Position numbers and translations under genes: made by a program. A stretch of 64,000 nucleotides of DNA from JAOABV01 sp039801465 (GTDB lineage: Bacteria; Hydrothermota; Tepidihabitantia; Tepidihabitantales; CAIPLT01), in the NCBI GenBank assembly GCA_039801465.1, contig JBDRUT010000001.1, forward strand, positions 1 to 64,000. The letters run 5' to 3'. Shown here in pieces: positions 7,721-16,928 of the stretch. The stretch's first letter is position 1. Each line of letters starts with the position of its first letter. The notes below the pieces were generated by a model that saw only the letters and a program-made list of their open reading frames with translations, searched no databases and was not told the origin of the DNA.

Positions 7721-10108
7721 TCAGTAAGGTATGTCTTTGATAAAATATTTTTGACCGTTAAATCGTTTGAATATTATTTCTGATTTTTTAATATTTACTA
7801 TTAAGGCGCCATCGCTTCTGATGTTAAACGGTTTTATCTTATATTGGCCAATCAACTCAGTTAAATCAGAGTCTACCTTCTTTTTTCCCATAATAATAAT
7901 ATATTCGGGTTTGACCACCTCAAAAAGTAGGGGACTATTTGCTTTTTTACTGCCATGATGTGGTGATTTTAAAATTTTAGACTGGACTGGCAATCCAGCA
8001 ATAAATTCTGCATCATCTAAATCACCAGGGAAAAGCAACGATGTATTATTATACTCAAGTCTCAGAACAACTGATATATCATTAATATTTAAAGCATTAA
8101 GATTATAAATCCGTTTAATTTCTGCATTTGGTGAAAAGATTTCTGCTTTAAGTCCTAATCCGTTTATTAATTGTCCACGTTCAGCATATAGAATATTTGT
8201 GCCTTTTTGCTTAAGATTCTCAATAAGATTAATATATAACGTATCTTTAGATACATCAGTCGAGATAATTACATTTAATATCTTGATATCTTCAAGCAAA
8301 TTTCTAAATCCTCCATAATGGTCGAGATGCGGATGAGTGATTACTGCTAAATCAATACTTCTGATTCCTTTACTATTCAAAAACTGCAAGACAACGTCAT
8401 TTTCTTCACCGGCATCAATGAGCATCTTTCTTTTATTGGGCAACTCAAGGAATACAGCATCACCCTGTTTAATATCAAGAAATGTAATTGAAAGATGTTT
8501 GGGTTGGAAAACATACTGCCAAATACTAAAATTTATTCCAATTAATATCAAAGCCAATGATATTTTCCGGAAACGCTTATTTTGCCAGAAAAGGATAAGT
8601 GATACTATAAGATAAAAGATAATTATTGATAAGATTGAAGGACGACCTAATCTAATCATCTGCCAAGATAGCCGAGCAAAATGCTCGCTGATGAGAATAA
8701 TCAGTTTTAATAATAACCAGAGGGTATTAGCATAAATTCCTGCCAAAGGTTTGAAGAAAAGATTAAAGAAAGTAACTATAAATCCCAAAGGAATTGCCAA
8801 TCCAACTAATGGCACGATTAATAAATTAGCAAAAACGACTAAAGCCGGGTATCTAAAGAAATAATACAAAATAATTGGTGCGGTTCCGATGCTTGCCGAA
8901 AAAGAAACTATTGATGGCAAAATAATATATCTTTTAATGAAATCGTTCATCTTGGTTTCTTTAAATAATTTATAGATTTTATCCGTAATTAGGATTATTG
9001 CAGTAACAGCCAAGAATGAAAGCTGAAAACTGATTTCGGTTAATGCTTGCGGAGAGATTAAAAGAATAATGATCGCCGAAACAAAAACTCCGTTTATTGG
9101 AAAATATCTGCGCTCAATAAACCAACCTAAACTGGCAAATAAAGCCATTAATCCCGCACGAAATGCTGAAGCCTTAAAGCCAACGATGCTTAAATATAAA
9201 ATTATGACAATAATAATTATGATTAATTGCCAAACTCCTCTGATTCTTATGATTGGCAATAATAAGAGCATCACTCCAATAAGAATAGCAACATGTAATC
9301 CGGACACGGCTAAAATATGAGCAACCCCAGCATCAGCAAAAGTTTCTTTCATACTTTTTGACATTCCTCGCTTTTCACCCAGCAACAGACCTAACAACAA
9401 ATCTTTCTCATTGCCATCAAAAAAATTATCAATCGTTTTGAAGAAATAGTGTCGCAAAGGAATTATCAGATACTGCATAAACCGATTACCTTGTTTAGTT
9501 TTTAGAATTTTTAATTCAGATTGGGTAACGAAAACATTGCCGAGATAGCCTTGCTTATGATAATATTGATTATAATCAACTAGATTTGGATTTCTAGTAA
9601 AATCAAATGGAACAATTGGAGATGTACACTCAATAATATCGCCATAAGATAACACTTTGTTATCTGCGTGCTTAATAAAAAGAAAAACTTTTCCTGAGAA
9701 TGATGAATTGTTAATGGTTAAAATCTTAGCAGAATAACGATTATTAGATTCAATCGGCTCTTCAATAATTTGAAGTTTGATTTTAATTGGTGTATTAAAG
9801 AGCGAAAACCTTTCTATAGTTGAATGAAGTATTTTTTGTTGATTAAAGTTAATTGCTGAACTTAAAGTCAGAGCAAAATACAATGAATAGCCTTTAGTAA
9901 AAAATCCTAAGACCAAAGCGATTGTAATTAGTCCGAGTAAATATAAATTAGAGATTTTTATGTGTTGGATAAGAACTATTCCTGATACAATGGCGATTAG
10001 CGCTTTAAGTGCCAAATAACGCATTGTAAAGATATTAATTAAAAGTCTTAAAGAGTAAAGAAGAAGGTAAAAAAAGGTGTGGCAGTACCGGAACCACTTC
10101 CATCCCAT
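7721..10108 (-). CDS. comEC: DNA internalisation competence protein ComEC/Rec2
   Basis: Up to 795 aa. Multiple membrane helices at the N-terminus precede a DUF4131-type soluble segment (about 100-210), then the competence-domain helices with GLLLGEKRGMSKSMKETFADAGVAHILAVSGLH signature pieces (AGVAHILAVSGLHVAIL). The C-terminal metallo-beta-lactamase fold (about 545-795) has THPHLDHYGG and SPHHGSKKANSPLL. ComEC forms the inner-membrane channel for incoming single-stranded DNA, and the MBL domain is thought to degrade the non-entering strand. Start: the ATG at 10108 has a GGAG only 3 nt away; the ATG at 10024 (MRYLALKALIAIV) gives a more usual ComEC N-terminus but lacks a ribosome site. I keep the longer form with low confidence in the start. 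Confidence 0.93.
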   Translation of the reverse strand: MGWKWFRYCHTFFYLLLYSLRLLINIFTMRYLALKALIAIVSGIVLIQHIKISNLYLLGLITIALVLGFFTKGYSLYFALTLSSAINFNQQKILHSTIERFSLFNTPIKIKLQIIEEPIESNNRYSAKILTINNSSFSGKVFLFIKHADNKVLSYGDIIECTSPIVPFDFTRNPNLVDYNQYYHKQGYLGNVFVTQSELKILKTKQGNRFMQYLIIPLRHYFFKTIDNFFDGNEKDLLLGLLLGEKRGMSKSMKETFADAGVAHILAVSGLHVAILIGVMLLLLPIIRIRGVWQLIIIIIVIILYLSIVGFKASAFRAGLMALFASLGWFIERRYFPINGVFVSAIIILLISPQALTEISFQLSFLAVTAIILITDKIYKLFKETKMNDFIKRYIILPSIVSFSASIGTAPIILYYFFRYPALVVFANLLIVPLVGLAIPLGFIVTFFNLFFKPLAGIYANTLWLLLKLIILISEHFARLSWQMIRLGRPSILSIIIFYLIVSLILFWQNKRFRKISLALILIGINFSIWQYVFQPKHLSITFLDIKQGDAVFLELPNKRKMLIDAGEENDVVLQFLNSKGIRSIDLAVITHPHLDHYGGFRNLLEDIKILNVIISTDVSKDTLYINLIENLKQKGTNILYAERGQLINGLGLKAEIFSPNAEIKRIYNLNALNINDISVVLRLEYNNTSLLFPGDLDDAEFIAGLPVQSKILKSPHHGSKKANSPLLFEVVKPEYIIIMGKKKVDSDLTELIGQYKIKPFNIRSDGALIVNIKKSEIIFKRFNGQKYFIKDIPY

Positions 10109-10556
10109 TTACTCCGTCGCTCATTAGATCAAATCCAATGTCATTTCTTGTGTCTATATTCTCATTTATTATATTACTTATGTCTTTTTCAATGTTTCTG
10201 CGTTGCACTTAGCCATTTTATGTATCTTATATCTTAGCATCTGCCTTATCTTGCATCTCACCACTAACCAAATCACGGAATATACCATTCGCATTACCTG
10301 TCACGATGCGGGATACCGCATTTAAAGATTAACACAAGTGTTATCATTAACTTATTTTCACTGTCATTCTGAAAGTTGCAAAGCGATTGAAGAATACCAT
10401 CGGCTAAGAAATATTAGAGATTCTGATTCTTCGCATATGTTCAGAATGAATAGAAGACTGGGTAAATAAATTAATTTTATGCCATAATATACCCTTTACA
10501 TAAATTGTGCTGTTAAAAAATTTAATTATCTAAATATGAGAAAGTTTTTATAATGG
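10109..10556. other. gene-free stretch upstream of comEC
   Basis: About 450 bp between divergent-side comEC and the 3' end of miaA. No convincing ORF. It contains a small ATGCGG/CCGCAT hairpin at 10306-10321 and a larger inverted repeat at 10365-10448 (listed separately). Otherwise AT-rich sequence without a clear promoter. Confidence 0.5.
10365..10448. repeat. interspersed inverted-repeat element (CATTCTGAA ... TTCAGAATG)
   Basis: CATTCTGAA (10365-10373) and TTCAGAATG (10440-10448) are perfect inverses, with inner partial complementarity between GATTGAAGAAT and GATTCTTCGC. Elements of this type, with TCATTCTGA outer arms and an AAGAATC core, are common dispersed small repeats in many bacterial genomes. 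It probably forms a long hairpin in RNA. Confidence 0.55.
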
Positions 10557-11495
10557 TTATGATTGAAGAGATGCAAGATAATTTTCGTATTCGCGACTGA
10601 CAGTTCTCATCGTTTCGTTTAATGTCGTATATTCAATCCATTTTATAACCTTGACTTTCTTAAACCAGGTTATCTGTCTTTTAGCATATTGGCGAGAGCG
10701 AGTCTTGGCGATACTGATGGCTTCAGTTAAAGAAATCTCGCCATCTAAAAATCTGATTATCTCTTGATAACCAATTCCATTAAGCGCATTATTTTCTTTA
10801 GTATAACCCATCCGCAATAGATTTTTCACCTCATCAACCAATCCCTGTTTAATCATATCGTCAAATCGCTGATTTATCTTTTCATAGAGCAATCTGCGTG
10901 GCATTATAATACCAACATAATAAGGCGTAAATTTAGCCTTTGGTGTATTTGTCTTCATCTGAATTGACAAAGGTATGCGGGTTTGCTCATAAATCTCCAA
11001 TGCCCGAATAATTCGTTGCCGGTCTTGACAATGGATGCGTCGAGCCGATTCTGGGTCAACCATTTTTAATCGTTCGTATAATTCATCCAATGGTTCGTTG
11101 GCTAATACTCTTCTTAATTTTAGGTCTCTTGCCGGTGCGGAAAAGAACGGTTCAAACAGTGCTTTTAAGTATAAGCCTGAGCCACCAACTAAAATGAACC
11201 GTTTATTTTCGGCAATTAATTCTTCAATAACTTTAGTTGCATCTCGGGCAAAATCTGCAGCCGAATACAAAACATCCGGAGTGACAATATCTATCATATG
11301 AAATTTTATTGATTTATCATCAGATATTAGCCATTTACCTTTTATCAATTTTGGTTTTGCCGTGCCGATATCCATATACTTATAAATTTGTCGAGAGTCG
11401 CAAGAAACAATTTCAAGATTATATCTCTTAGCCAACTCAATTGCAATTTCAGTTTTACCAACACTAGTGGGACCGACTAATGTAAATATCCTCAT
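10557..11495 (-). CDS. miaA: tRNA dimethylallyltransferase MiaA
   Basis: 312 aa, typical length. Walker A P-loop GPTSVGKTEIA near residue 8, SCDSRQIYKYMDIGTAKP, the DIVTPDVLYSAADFARDA segment, and the QDRQRIIRALEIYE motif are all MiaA landmarks. The enzyme transfers dimethylallyl to N6 of adenosine 37 in tRNAs reading UNN codons. It starts 44 nt after the mutL stop and in the same direction, the familiar mutL-miaA pairing, so an operon is likely. Confidence 0.96.
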   Translation of the reverse strand: MRIFTLVGPTSVGKTEIAIELAKRYNLEIVSCDSRQIYKYMDIGTAKPKLIKGKWLISDDKSIKFHMIDIVTPDVLYSAADFARDATKVIEELIAENKRFILVGGSGLYLKALFEPFFSAPARDLKLRRVLANEPLDELYERLKMVDPESARRIHCQDRQRIIRALEIYEQTRIPLSIQMKTNTPKAKFTPYYVGIIMPRRLLYEKINQRFDDMIKQGLVDEVKNLLRMGYTKENNALNGIGYQEIIRFLDGEISLTEAISIAKTRSRQYAKRQITWFKKVKVIKWIEYTTLNETMRTVSREYENYLASLQS

Positions 11496-11539
11496 CTAAT
11501 ATTTGGGATTGGGAACTTTGAATTTGAAATTTCCATCAA

Positions 11540-13138
11540 TCATCGTCCAAATTTCTTGTCCAACTCTTCCCGAGAAATCTTAATAATCGTCGGCCTGCCA
11601 TGCGGACAAAAATACGGGTCTTTACAAGCAAAAAGTTTATTTATCAACGCCTCCATTTCTGGTTGAGATAGCCGCTGATTTGCTTTAATTGCACCTTTAC
11701 AAGCAATAAGTTTTGCAATCTCTTCTTTGAACGAAAGTTGTTTTTTATCAATCCTGGTTAATTCTAAAAAAAATTCCTGAATATCATTTTTAGTTAAATT
11801 AGCACTGCTCGGCAATGCTTCAACTACAACACTTCTGCCACTAAAAATCTTGGTTTCAACACCTAATGCCGCTAAAGTCTCTTTAATCTCATCGTAAATA
11901 ATAAACTCTTCTGGTGTCAGTTCAACAATTATCGGAAAAAGCAGTCCTTGGACATCAGGCTTTTCCGTCTGTCTTAAAATATCTTCAAAAATTATCCGCT
12001 CTGCGGCCGCGTGTTGGTCAACAATACAATAGCCGGTTTGAACTTGAGCAAAAATATAAGCGTTATGTAGTTGCCAAAATCCTTGAGGTGCTGTGTCTGT
12101 TTCAAAAAATCGACTCTGAAACAAACTCGTTTCTTCGGCTAATTCTTCTCGGCGTTTTAGTCCCAAGGTTTTTCTTATTGCTTCACTAATAAAATCATAC
12201 AAAAATCGTTCATCTGCAAACCGGACTTCTTGTTTTGTTGGATGAATATTGACATCCAGATTTTCCGGGCTGGTTTCTAAAAATACAAGAAAATTAGGAT
12301 TATTGCCCCGCAAAGACCCTGCATAGCCTTCATAAATCGCTTTAAGCACAGTTCGATTCTTAACTGGTCGTTGATTAAACACCACTTGTTGAATCTCGTA
12401 GAAAGTCTTAGCGGTTTCTGGTGCGGAAATAAAACCCCAAAACGAAATAATTGGATTATCAAACCTAAATTCAAAAAGACTGGAAAATACCGACTTTTCT
12501 AAAAAGAGTTTCAATCTTTCTTTGATCGAGGAGACTTTCGGTAAAATCAAGATTTCTTTTCCATCATTATATAAAGAAAAAGTAATTTCCGGATAAATCA
12601 AAGCATAAGCCCGTAAAGTCTCAATTATGAGTTTTAATTCATAACTATCAGATTTAAGGAATCCCCGACGCACAGGTAAATTATAGAACAAAGTTTGAAC
12701 CGTGATCGTCGTTCCCTTTGCCCGCGCAATCTCTTTTATTTCGGTAATATTACCGGCTTCGGCGAACAAAAAAGTACCGGTTGATTTCTCATCAGTATTA
12801 GTTTCAATTTTAAGTCGGGAAACTGCGGCAATACTGGCTAATGCTTCGCCCCGAAAACCATAAGTCTTCAAACTCTTTAAGTCATCAATTGTCGCGAGCT
12901 TACTGGTTGCATGACGCTGAATGGCTAATCGGACATCATCGCGTGACATACCAACACCATCATCAATAACTTTGATAACATTCTTTCCCCCTTCCTTTAA
13001 TTCGATAGTAATTTTTTGACTTTGGGCATCAATTGAATTTTCAATTAATTCTTTGACCACTGAGGCAGGCCGATTGATAACTTCACCGGCTGCGATCTTG
13101 CGAACAGTTTCTTCAGGTAAAATTTTAACTTTGCTCAT
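11540..13138 (-). CDS. mutL: DNA mismatch repair protein MutL (endonuclease type)
   Basis: 532 aa. The GHKL ATPase N-terminus has IAAGEVINRPASVVKELIEN, DDGVGM and TYGFRGEALASI; the transducer domain follows. The C-terminal dimerisation domain carries DQHAAAERIIFE, fitting the DQHAx2Ex4E metal-binding nuclease motif, plus ACKGAIKANQRLS and CPHGRPT. These mark a nicking MutL as found in bacteria without MutH/Dam. It is shorter than most MutL (about 600 aa) because the linker between ATPase and nuclease domains is short. mutS is not in the window. Cotranscribed with miaA downstream. Confidence 0.96.
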   Translation of the reverse strand: MSKVKILPEETVRKIAAGEVINRPASVVKELIENSIDAQSQKITIELKEGGKNVIKVIDDGVGMSRDDVRLAIQRHATSKLATIDDLKSLKTYGFRGEALASIAAVSRLKIETNTDEKSTGTFLFAEAGNITEIKEIARAKGTTITVQTLFYNLPVRRGFLKSDSYELKLIIETLRAYALIYPEITFSLYNDGKEILILPKVSSIKERLKLFLEKSVFSSLFEFRFDNPIISFWGFISAPETAKTFYEIQQVVFNQRPVKNRTVLKAIYEGYAGSLRGNNPNFLVFLETSPENLDVNIHPTKQEVRFADERFLYDFISEAIRKTLGLKRREELAEETSLFQSRFFETDTAPQGFWQLHNAYIFAQVQTGYCIVDQHAAAERIIFEDILRQTEKPDVQGLLFPIIVELTPEEFIIYDEIKETLAALGVETKIFSGRSVVVEALPSSANLTKNDIQEFFLELTRIDKKQLSFKEEIAKLIACKGAIKANQRLSQPEMEALINKLFACKDPYFCPHGRPTIIKISREELDKKFGR

Positions 13139-13174
13139 TTGTTTTAAGTGTACAAAATTGATAAAAATTTGAGA

Positions 13175-13978
13175 TTACAGAACAGAAACTTCAGAAAGTT
13201 CATATTTCATACCATCATTGGCAGCAATAACTTTTATACCAGTTTGTTGGGTCAACTCGTCAGCAAGTTTCCAAGGTTTGGCTTTAAGCATCGTCATTCC
13301 AAAATGAGTAAGAATTGCGGTCTTGGGTTTTGCTTTCTGAATAATTGTTTTAACATCATCTAAGGACAGATGTTCAATTTCACTCGGTTGTAGACGAATC
13401 ACATTAAATATCATTATTTCCGCTCGATAGATATCGGCGAGTTCTGGAAAATATTTAGTATCGACAACATATGAAATCTTTATTTTTCCCGTGTCAAAAA
13501 TCAATCCGTAAACATCTCCAGGATGGTGTTGTTGTTTCGGTGTTGTAAAGTTAATACCATTAATTTTATATTTGCCGTGTTCGCGTAATATTGTAATCTC
13601 GTCTAAGAAATCACGCAAGTAATTCAATATGATCTTATCATCGCCTTCTAAGGCATCCTTAGGACAAAAGAGTTTTCCGCGTTTAACCGTTCCACCAGTA
13701 GTCATCGCCTCAATCATAATATTGACATCATTAGAATGGTCGATGTGTTTATGGGAAAGAATAATTGCATCCAATTTAGTCGGGTCAAGATGATGTTTTG
13801 AAGAAGTAACCTTTACTAATGAACCTGGTCCAGGGTCAACAATGAAATTCGTATGGTTTAAGGAAAACCACATACCACCTGTTGCCCGTAATTGTTTTGC
13901 AACAACAATCCGTGCACCACCAGTACCTAAAAAGACAATAAAGTTAGTTTCCGGCGTTTCCGATTTAGCAGTCTTCAC
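13175..13978 (-). CDS. MBL-fold metallo-hydrolase (RNase Z/lactonase-like)
   Basis: 267 aa. FLGTGGARIVVAKQLRATGG at residues ~16-35 resembles the RNase Z/PhnP/arylsulfatase-like MBL N-terminus. The zinc motif LSHKHIDHSNDV (HxHxDH) is near residue 95, with later HHPGD, VVDTKYFPE and THFG metal ligands. It hydrolyses an unknown phosphodiester or ester; tRNase Z proper usually has ~300 residues and a flexible exosite arm not evident here. 36 nt upstream of mutL in the same direction, so possibly the first gene of the mutL-miaA operon. Confidence 0.8.
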   Translation of the reverse strand: MKTAKSETPETNFIVFLGTGGARIVVAKQLRATGGMWFSLNHTNFIVDPGPGSLVKVTSSKHHLDPTKLDAIILSHKHIDHSNDVNIMIEAMTTGGTVKRGKLFCPKDALEGDDKIILNYLRDFLDEITILREHGKYKINGINFTTPKQQHHPGDVYGLIFDTGKIKISYVVDTKYFPELADIYRAEIMIFNVIRLQPSEIEHLSLDDVKTIIQKAKPKTAILTHFGMTMLKAKPWKLADELTQQTGIKVIAANDGMKYELSEVSVL

Positions 13979-14134
13979 TCAATAAAGATATTGAAAATTA
14001 AACCAATGTCAACCTGCTACTGAACAATCTCTATTTAGTGATTTATTTGCTAATTAAACTTTTTAAAATTTTTCTTGTCTAATAATATGTATGAAAATAA
14101 TAAAGTCAACAGCAAACAGAAAGTGGAGGATACA

Positions 14135-14440
14135 ATGAATAAGATAAAAAGAAAATTTCTATCAACAATTATCATAATATTAAGTCTATTTGTCTTTGTG
14201 CCGGCTCTTTTTGCCGATAATCCTAATGCAAAACCCCAAGCTAGAAGAATTACAAGACATCGGATTCAGGTTCAAAGAGCAGAATTCGAGCGGAAAGCAA
14301 TTTTTAGAAGATTAAAGATTGGTAAATTATGCAGACATCGAAGAAATCGGTTCCTGCGGCGATATGCTTATCTTGAAACACAACGGGAACGATATTTAAG
14401 AAGAAATCATTGTCAATATCAAAGACCAATTACTCCTTAA
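14135..14440 (+). CDS. small secreted Arg-rich protein
   Basis: 101 aa from the ATG at 14135, chosen because GGAGG sits 6 nt upstream (14125-14129); an in-frame upstream ATG at 14075 lacks one. Residues 1-27 are a classic signal peptide (basic MNKIKRK, then a long Ile/Leu/Phe core, cut after LFA). The mature ~75 residues are extremely basic, with about one Arg in four (e.g. RHRRNRFLRRYAYLETQRER) and two Cys. No family recognised. A small periplasmic or surface polycation that could bind nucleic acid or envelope polymers, by composition only. Separate from the efflux operon by its own spacing. Confidence 0.65.
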   Translation: MNKIKRKFLSTIIIILSLFVFVPALFADNPNAKPQARRITRHRIQVQRAEFERKAIFRRLKIGKLCRHRRNRFLRRYAYLETQRERYLRRNHCQYQRPITP

Positions 14441-14545
14441 AAAGTCAATATCGTAGATTTCACATATGAAATTCAATTACTTTTGACAAATAGACCTCAA
14501 CAGTATTTTAGCAGGAGTTTTTTTGATAACAAATCATATTATTTA

Positions 14546-14573
14546 TTGACACAGGTCATATCAGTGTTAAAAT
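14546..14573 (+). promoter_or_regulatory. promoter of the tolC-macAB operon
   Basis: TTGACA (14546-14551) and TAAAAT (14568-14573) with a 16-bp spacer, 13 nt before the ATG at 14587. The leader would be about 6 nt with no ribosome site, again a nearly leaderless arrangement. Confidence 0.65.
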
Positions 14574-14586
14574 AGATAAAAGTCTA

Positions 14587-15864
14587 ATGAATTTTATATC
14601 TTTCTTGATAATTGGGATAATAACATTTTCTCTGTCCGCCCAACCGTTGACCGAAACGGTCTTCAATTTATCAAACAATAATCCGTATCGGATGACTTTA
14701 GACGATTGTATTCTGATTGCTAAACAAAATAATCTTTCTCTAAAACAATCTCTAATTGATATAGAAGCAGTACGTACCAATCTGACTGAAGCAAATTCGG
14801 CTTATTTCCCAAGCATTGGTCTTTCAAGTAATTATCGGAAAAGTGGAAATGCAAGAGAAGATGCATCAGGAAATTTTTCTAATAATATAAACGCTCAATA
14901 TACAATTTATAAAGGTGGCTCAATCCGAGCCGGCTCAAAAATTGCACAAGAGAAAATCAAAATTGCTGAAGCGAATTATCGTCAAAAGGAATGTGAAGTT
15001 GTCCTTGCAGTCAAACAAGCATTCTTTAAAATTTTACAAACTCAAGAACAGGTTGCACTTATTAATACAATCTTAAAACGCCGAAGAGAAAATCTTCTTT
15101 TGATTAAACTTAATTACAATGTGGGCAGAGAAAATCAAGCCAATGTTGCTCAGGCTGAAGCAAATTTAGAACAGACTGAATATGAATTGTTCAGCGCTCA
15201 ACAGAATCTGGTTTTAGCCAAAATTGCTCTTAATAAATTAATTAATCTTAATGGTGAAGATATTGAAATTTTTTATGAAGATAAACCGATTGATTTCCCT
15301 GAATTGGACAGTTTAATTAATGAAGCCAAAAACTCGCGGTCCGAAATTATCAGCCAAAAGATAAATCAAAAGATTGTACACATGCAAAAAAATCAAGCAT
15401 TCAGCAATTATTTGCCCACAATTTCTTTGTCATCATCGTATGGTTTATCCGGTGAGAACTTTTTGAAACAAAACGAAAACTGGTCCGCAGGTGTTGGACT
15501 GTCTCTGTCAATATTCAATGGCTTTGCAACTCAAAGTAAAGTAAAACAAGCCGAGATTGCAATCAAACAAAATGCTTTAAGATTACAAGAACTCTCTAAT
15601 AATATTGAATCTGAAGTCAGAAGAGCATATGCGGACTGGGTTTTAGCCAAGAAAAATTTCGAAGTCAGTCAAAAGGCTCTGACTGCAATTCAAGGCCAGT
15701 ATCAACTAACAAAACTCCAATATGAGCAAGGCAGAACCTCGTACTTTTTCTTACAGCAAAAAGAGAACGAATTGGCTCAAGCAGAAAATAATCTGCTCAA
15801 TGCGTTATATAATTTACGCAATGCAAGTGCAAAATTATCGTACACTATAGGAAGGAGTAATTGA
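14587..15864 (+). CDS. TolC-family outer-membrane efflux protein
   Basis: 425 aa. A signal peptide (about 1-18, ...SLSAQP) precedes two OEP (TolC) repeats, each with a long alpha-helical hairpin and beta segments: MTLDDCILIAKQNNLSLKQS at the first repeat start, YTIYKGGSIRAG and SLSIFNGFATQSKVKQAE at the equivalent barrel/helix junctions. TolC trimers form the outer-membrane channel of tripartite pumps. Its TGA overlaps the ATG of the adaptor gene (TGATG), giving translational coupling to macA and then macB; the three genes make a complete MacAB-TolC type export system. Confidence 0.93.
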   Translation: MNFISFLIIGIITFSLSAQPLTETVFNLSNNNPYRMTLDDCILIAKQNNLSLKQSLIDIEAVRTNLTEANSAYFPSIGLSSNYRKSGNAREDASGNFSNNINAQYTIYKGGSIRAGSKIAQEKIKIAEANYRQKECEVVLAVKQAFFKILQTQEQVALINTILKRRRENLLLIKLNYNVGRENQANVAQAEANLEQTEYELFSAQQNLVLAKIALNKLINLNGEDIEIFYEDKPIDFPELDSLINEAKNSRSEIISQKINQKIVHMQKNQAFSNYLPTISLSSSYGLSGENFLKQNENWSAGVGLSLSIFNGFATQSKVKQAEIAIKQNALRLQELSNNIESEVRRAYADWVLAKKNFEVSQKALTAIQGQYQLTKLQYEQGRTSYFFLQQKENELAQAENNLLNALYNLRNASAKLSYTIGRSN

Positions 15865-16877
15865 TGAAAAGAATTTTAATCAGTAGTATTATTATCGTAA
15901 TTGTCCTTGTTAGTGGTGTTTTTTTTATTTTTCGTAAAAGACAGATTAAAAGAATGCAATCACCGAAATTTACAACCGTAGAAGTTTCTAAAGGCAATAT
16001 TGAGGTAAAAGTTATTGCGACTGGCACAATTAGACCATTTACTCGGGTTGAAGTCAAATCACCAGTTAGTGGCAGAATTGAAGAGATTTTAGTTGATGAG
16101 GGTGAAAAGGTAAAACCTGGTGATATTCTGGCTTGGATTTCCAGCGAAGATAGAATTGCACTTTTAGACGCAGCACGCGCAGTTTTAGAATCTGCCCAGA
16201 AGAGCAGAGATTCAACACAAATCCAATCTGCCCAAGAATCTTACGAAATTGCGGAAAAGGCATATAAACCAGTTCCCCTAACCAACTCAATTACCGGTGA
16301 AGTTATCTCACGAACTTGCGAACCAGGACAAAACGTTAATACTCAGACAACTCTGTTTGTAATTTCCGACCGATTAGTTGCAAGTGTTACGGTGGATGAA
16401 GCGGATATTGGTAAAATTGAACTGAGACAAAAAGCTCAAATTACACTTGATGCCTTTCCAAATGAACCGGTGTCGGCTAAAGTTACTAAAATTGCTCGAG
16501 AAGGCACGGTCGTTTCCGATGTTGTGGTTTATAATGTCATGGTTGAACCGGATAAAGTACCGGCAAAATGGGCTTCAGGTATGACGGCGAATGTTGAATT
16601 TTTCGTGGTAAAAAAAGACAATATCTTACTTGTTCCCAAAAGTGCAATTAAAGAACGCGATGGAAACCAATTTGTTCAAGTTTTGACCAGTAATAAACCC
16701 GAGCCGAGAAAAATTAAAACCGGTGTAACTGATGGTAAAATGGTCGAGATTATTGAAGGCTTGAATGAAGGGGATAAGATTTTAATAAGTAGCGGTCTAC
16801 AAAGTTTCAGTGGCCCTAGTGAGTCTGAACGCAGAATGCGTCAGATGTTAAGACAGATGCCCGGTGGATTTAGATGA
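15864..16877 (+). CDS. macA: periplasmic adaptor subunit, MacA/HlyD family
   Basis: 337 aa from the ATG at 15864, which overlaps the tolC stop and has AGGAG 6 nt upstream (an in-frame TTG lies 3 nt earlier). One N-terminal membrane helix (5-25) is followed by the split lipoyl domain (VKSPVSGRIEEILVDEGEKVKPGDIL ... NSITGEVISRTCEPGQNV, shown in parts), a short helical hairpin, and beta-barrel and membrane-proximal domains (DRLVASVTVDEADIGKI). The hairpin between lipoyl halves is short. Bridges the inner-membrane MacB-type ATPase and the TolC channel. Confidence 0.92.
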   Translation: MKRILISSIIIVIVLVSGVFFIFRKRQIKRMQSPKFTTVEVSKGNIEVKVIATGTIRPFTRVEVKSPVSGRIEEILVDEGEKVKPGDILAWISSEDRIALLDAARAVLESAQKSRDSTQIQSAQESYEIAEKAYKPVPLTNSITGEVISRTCEPGQNVNTQTTLFVISDRLVASVTVDEADIGKIELRQKAQITLDAFPNEPVSAKVTKIAREGTVVSDVVVYNVMVEPDKVPAKWASGMTANVEFFVVKKDNILLVPKSAIKERDGNQFVQVLTSNKPEPRKIKTGVTDGKMVEIIEGLNEGDKILISSGLQSFSGPSESERRMRQMLRQMPGGFR

Positions 16878-16928
16878 TAAATGAAAATATCCACGTCAAC
16901 AAAATTAAGAGCAATTGAGAAGGTTTAA

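Noticed and set aside
9069..9320. 83-aa plus ORF
   Set aside because: Antisense shadow of comEC membrane helices.
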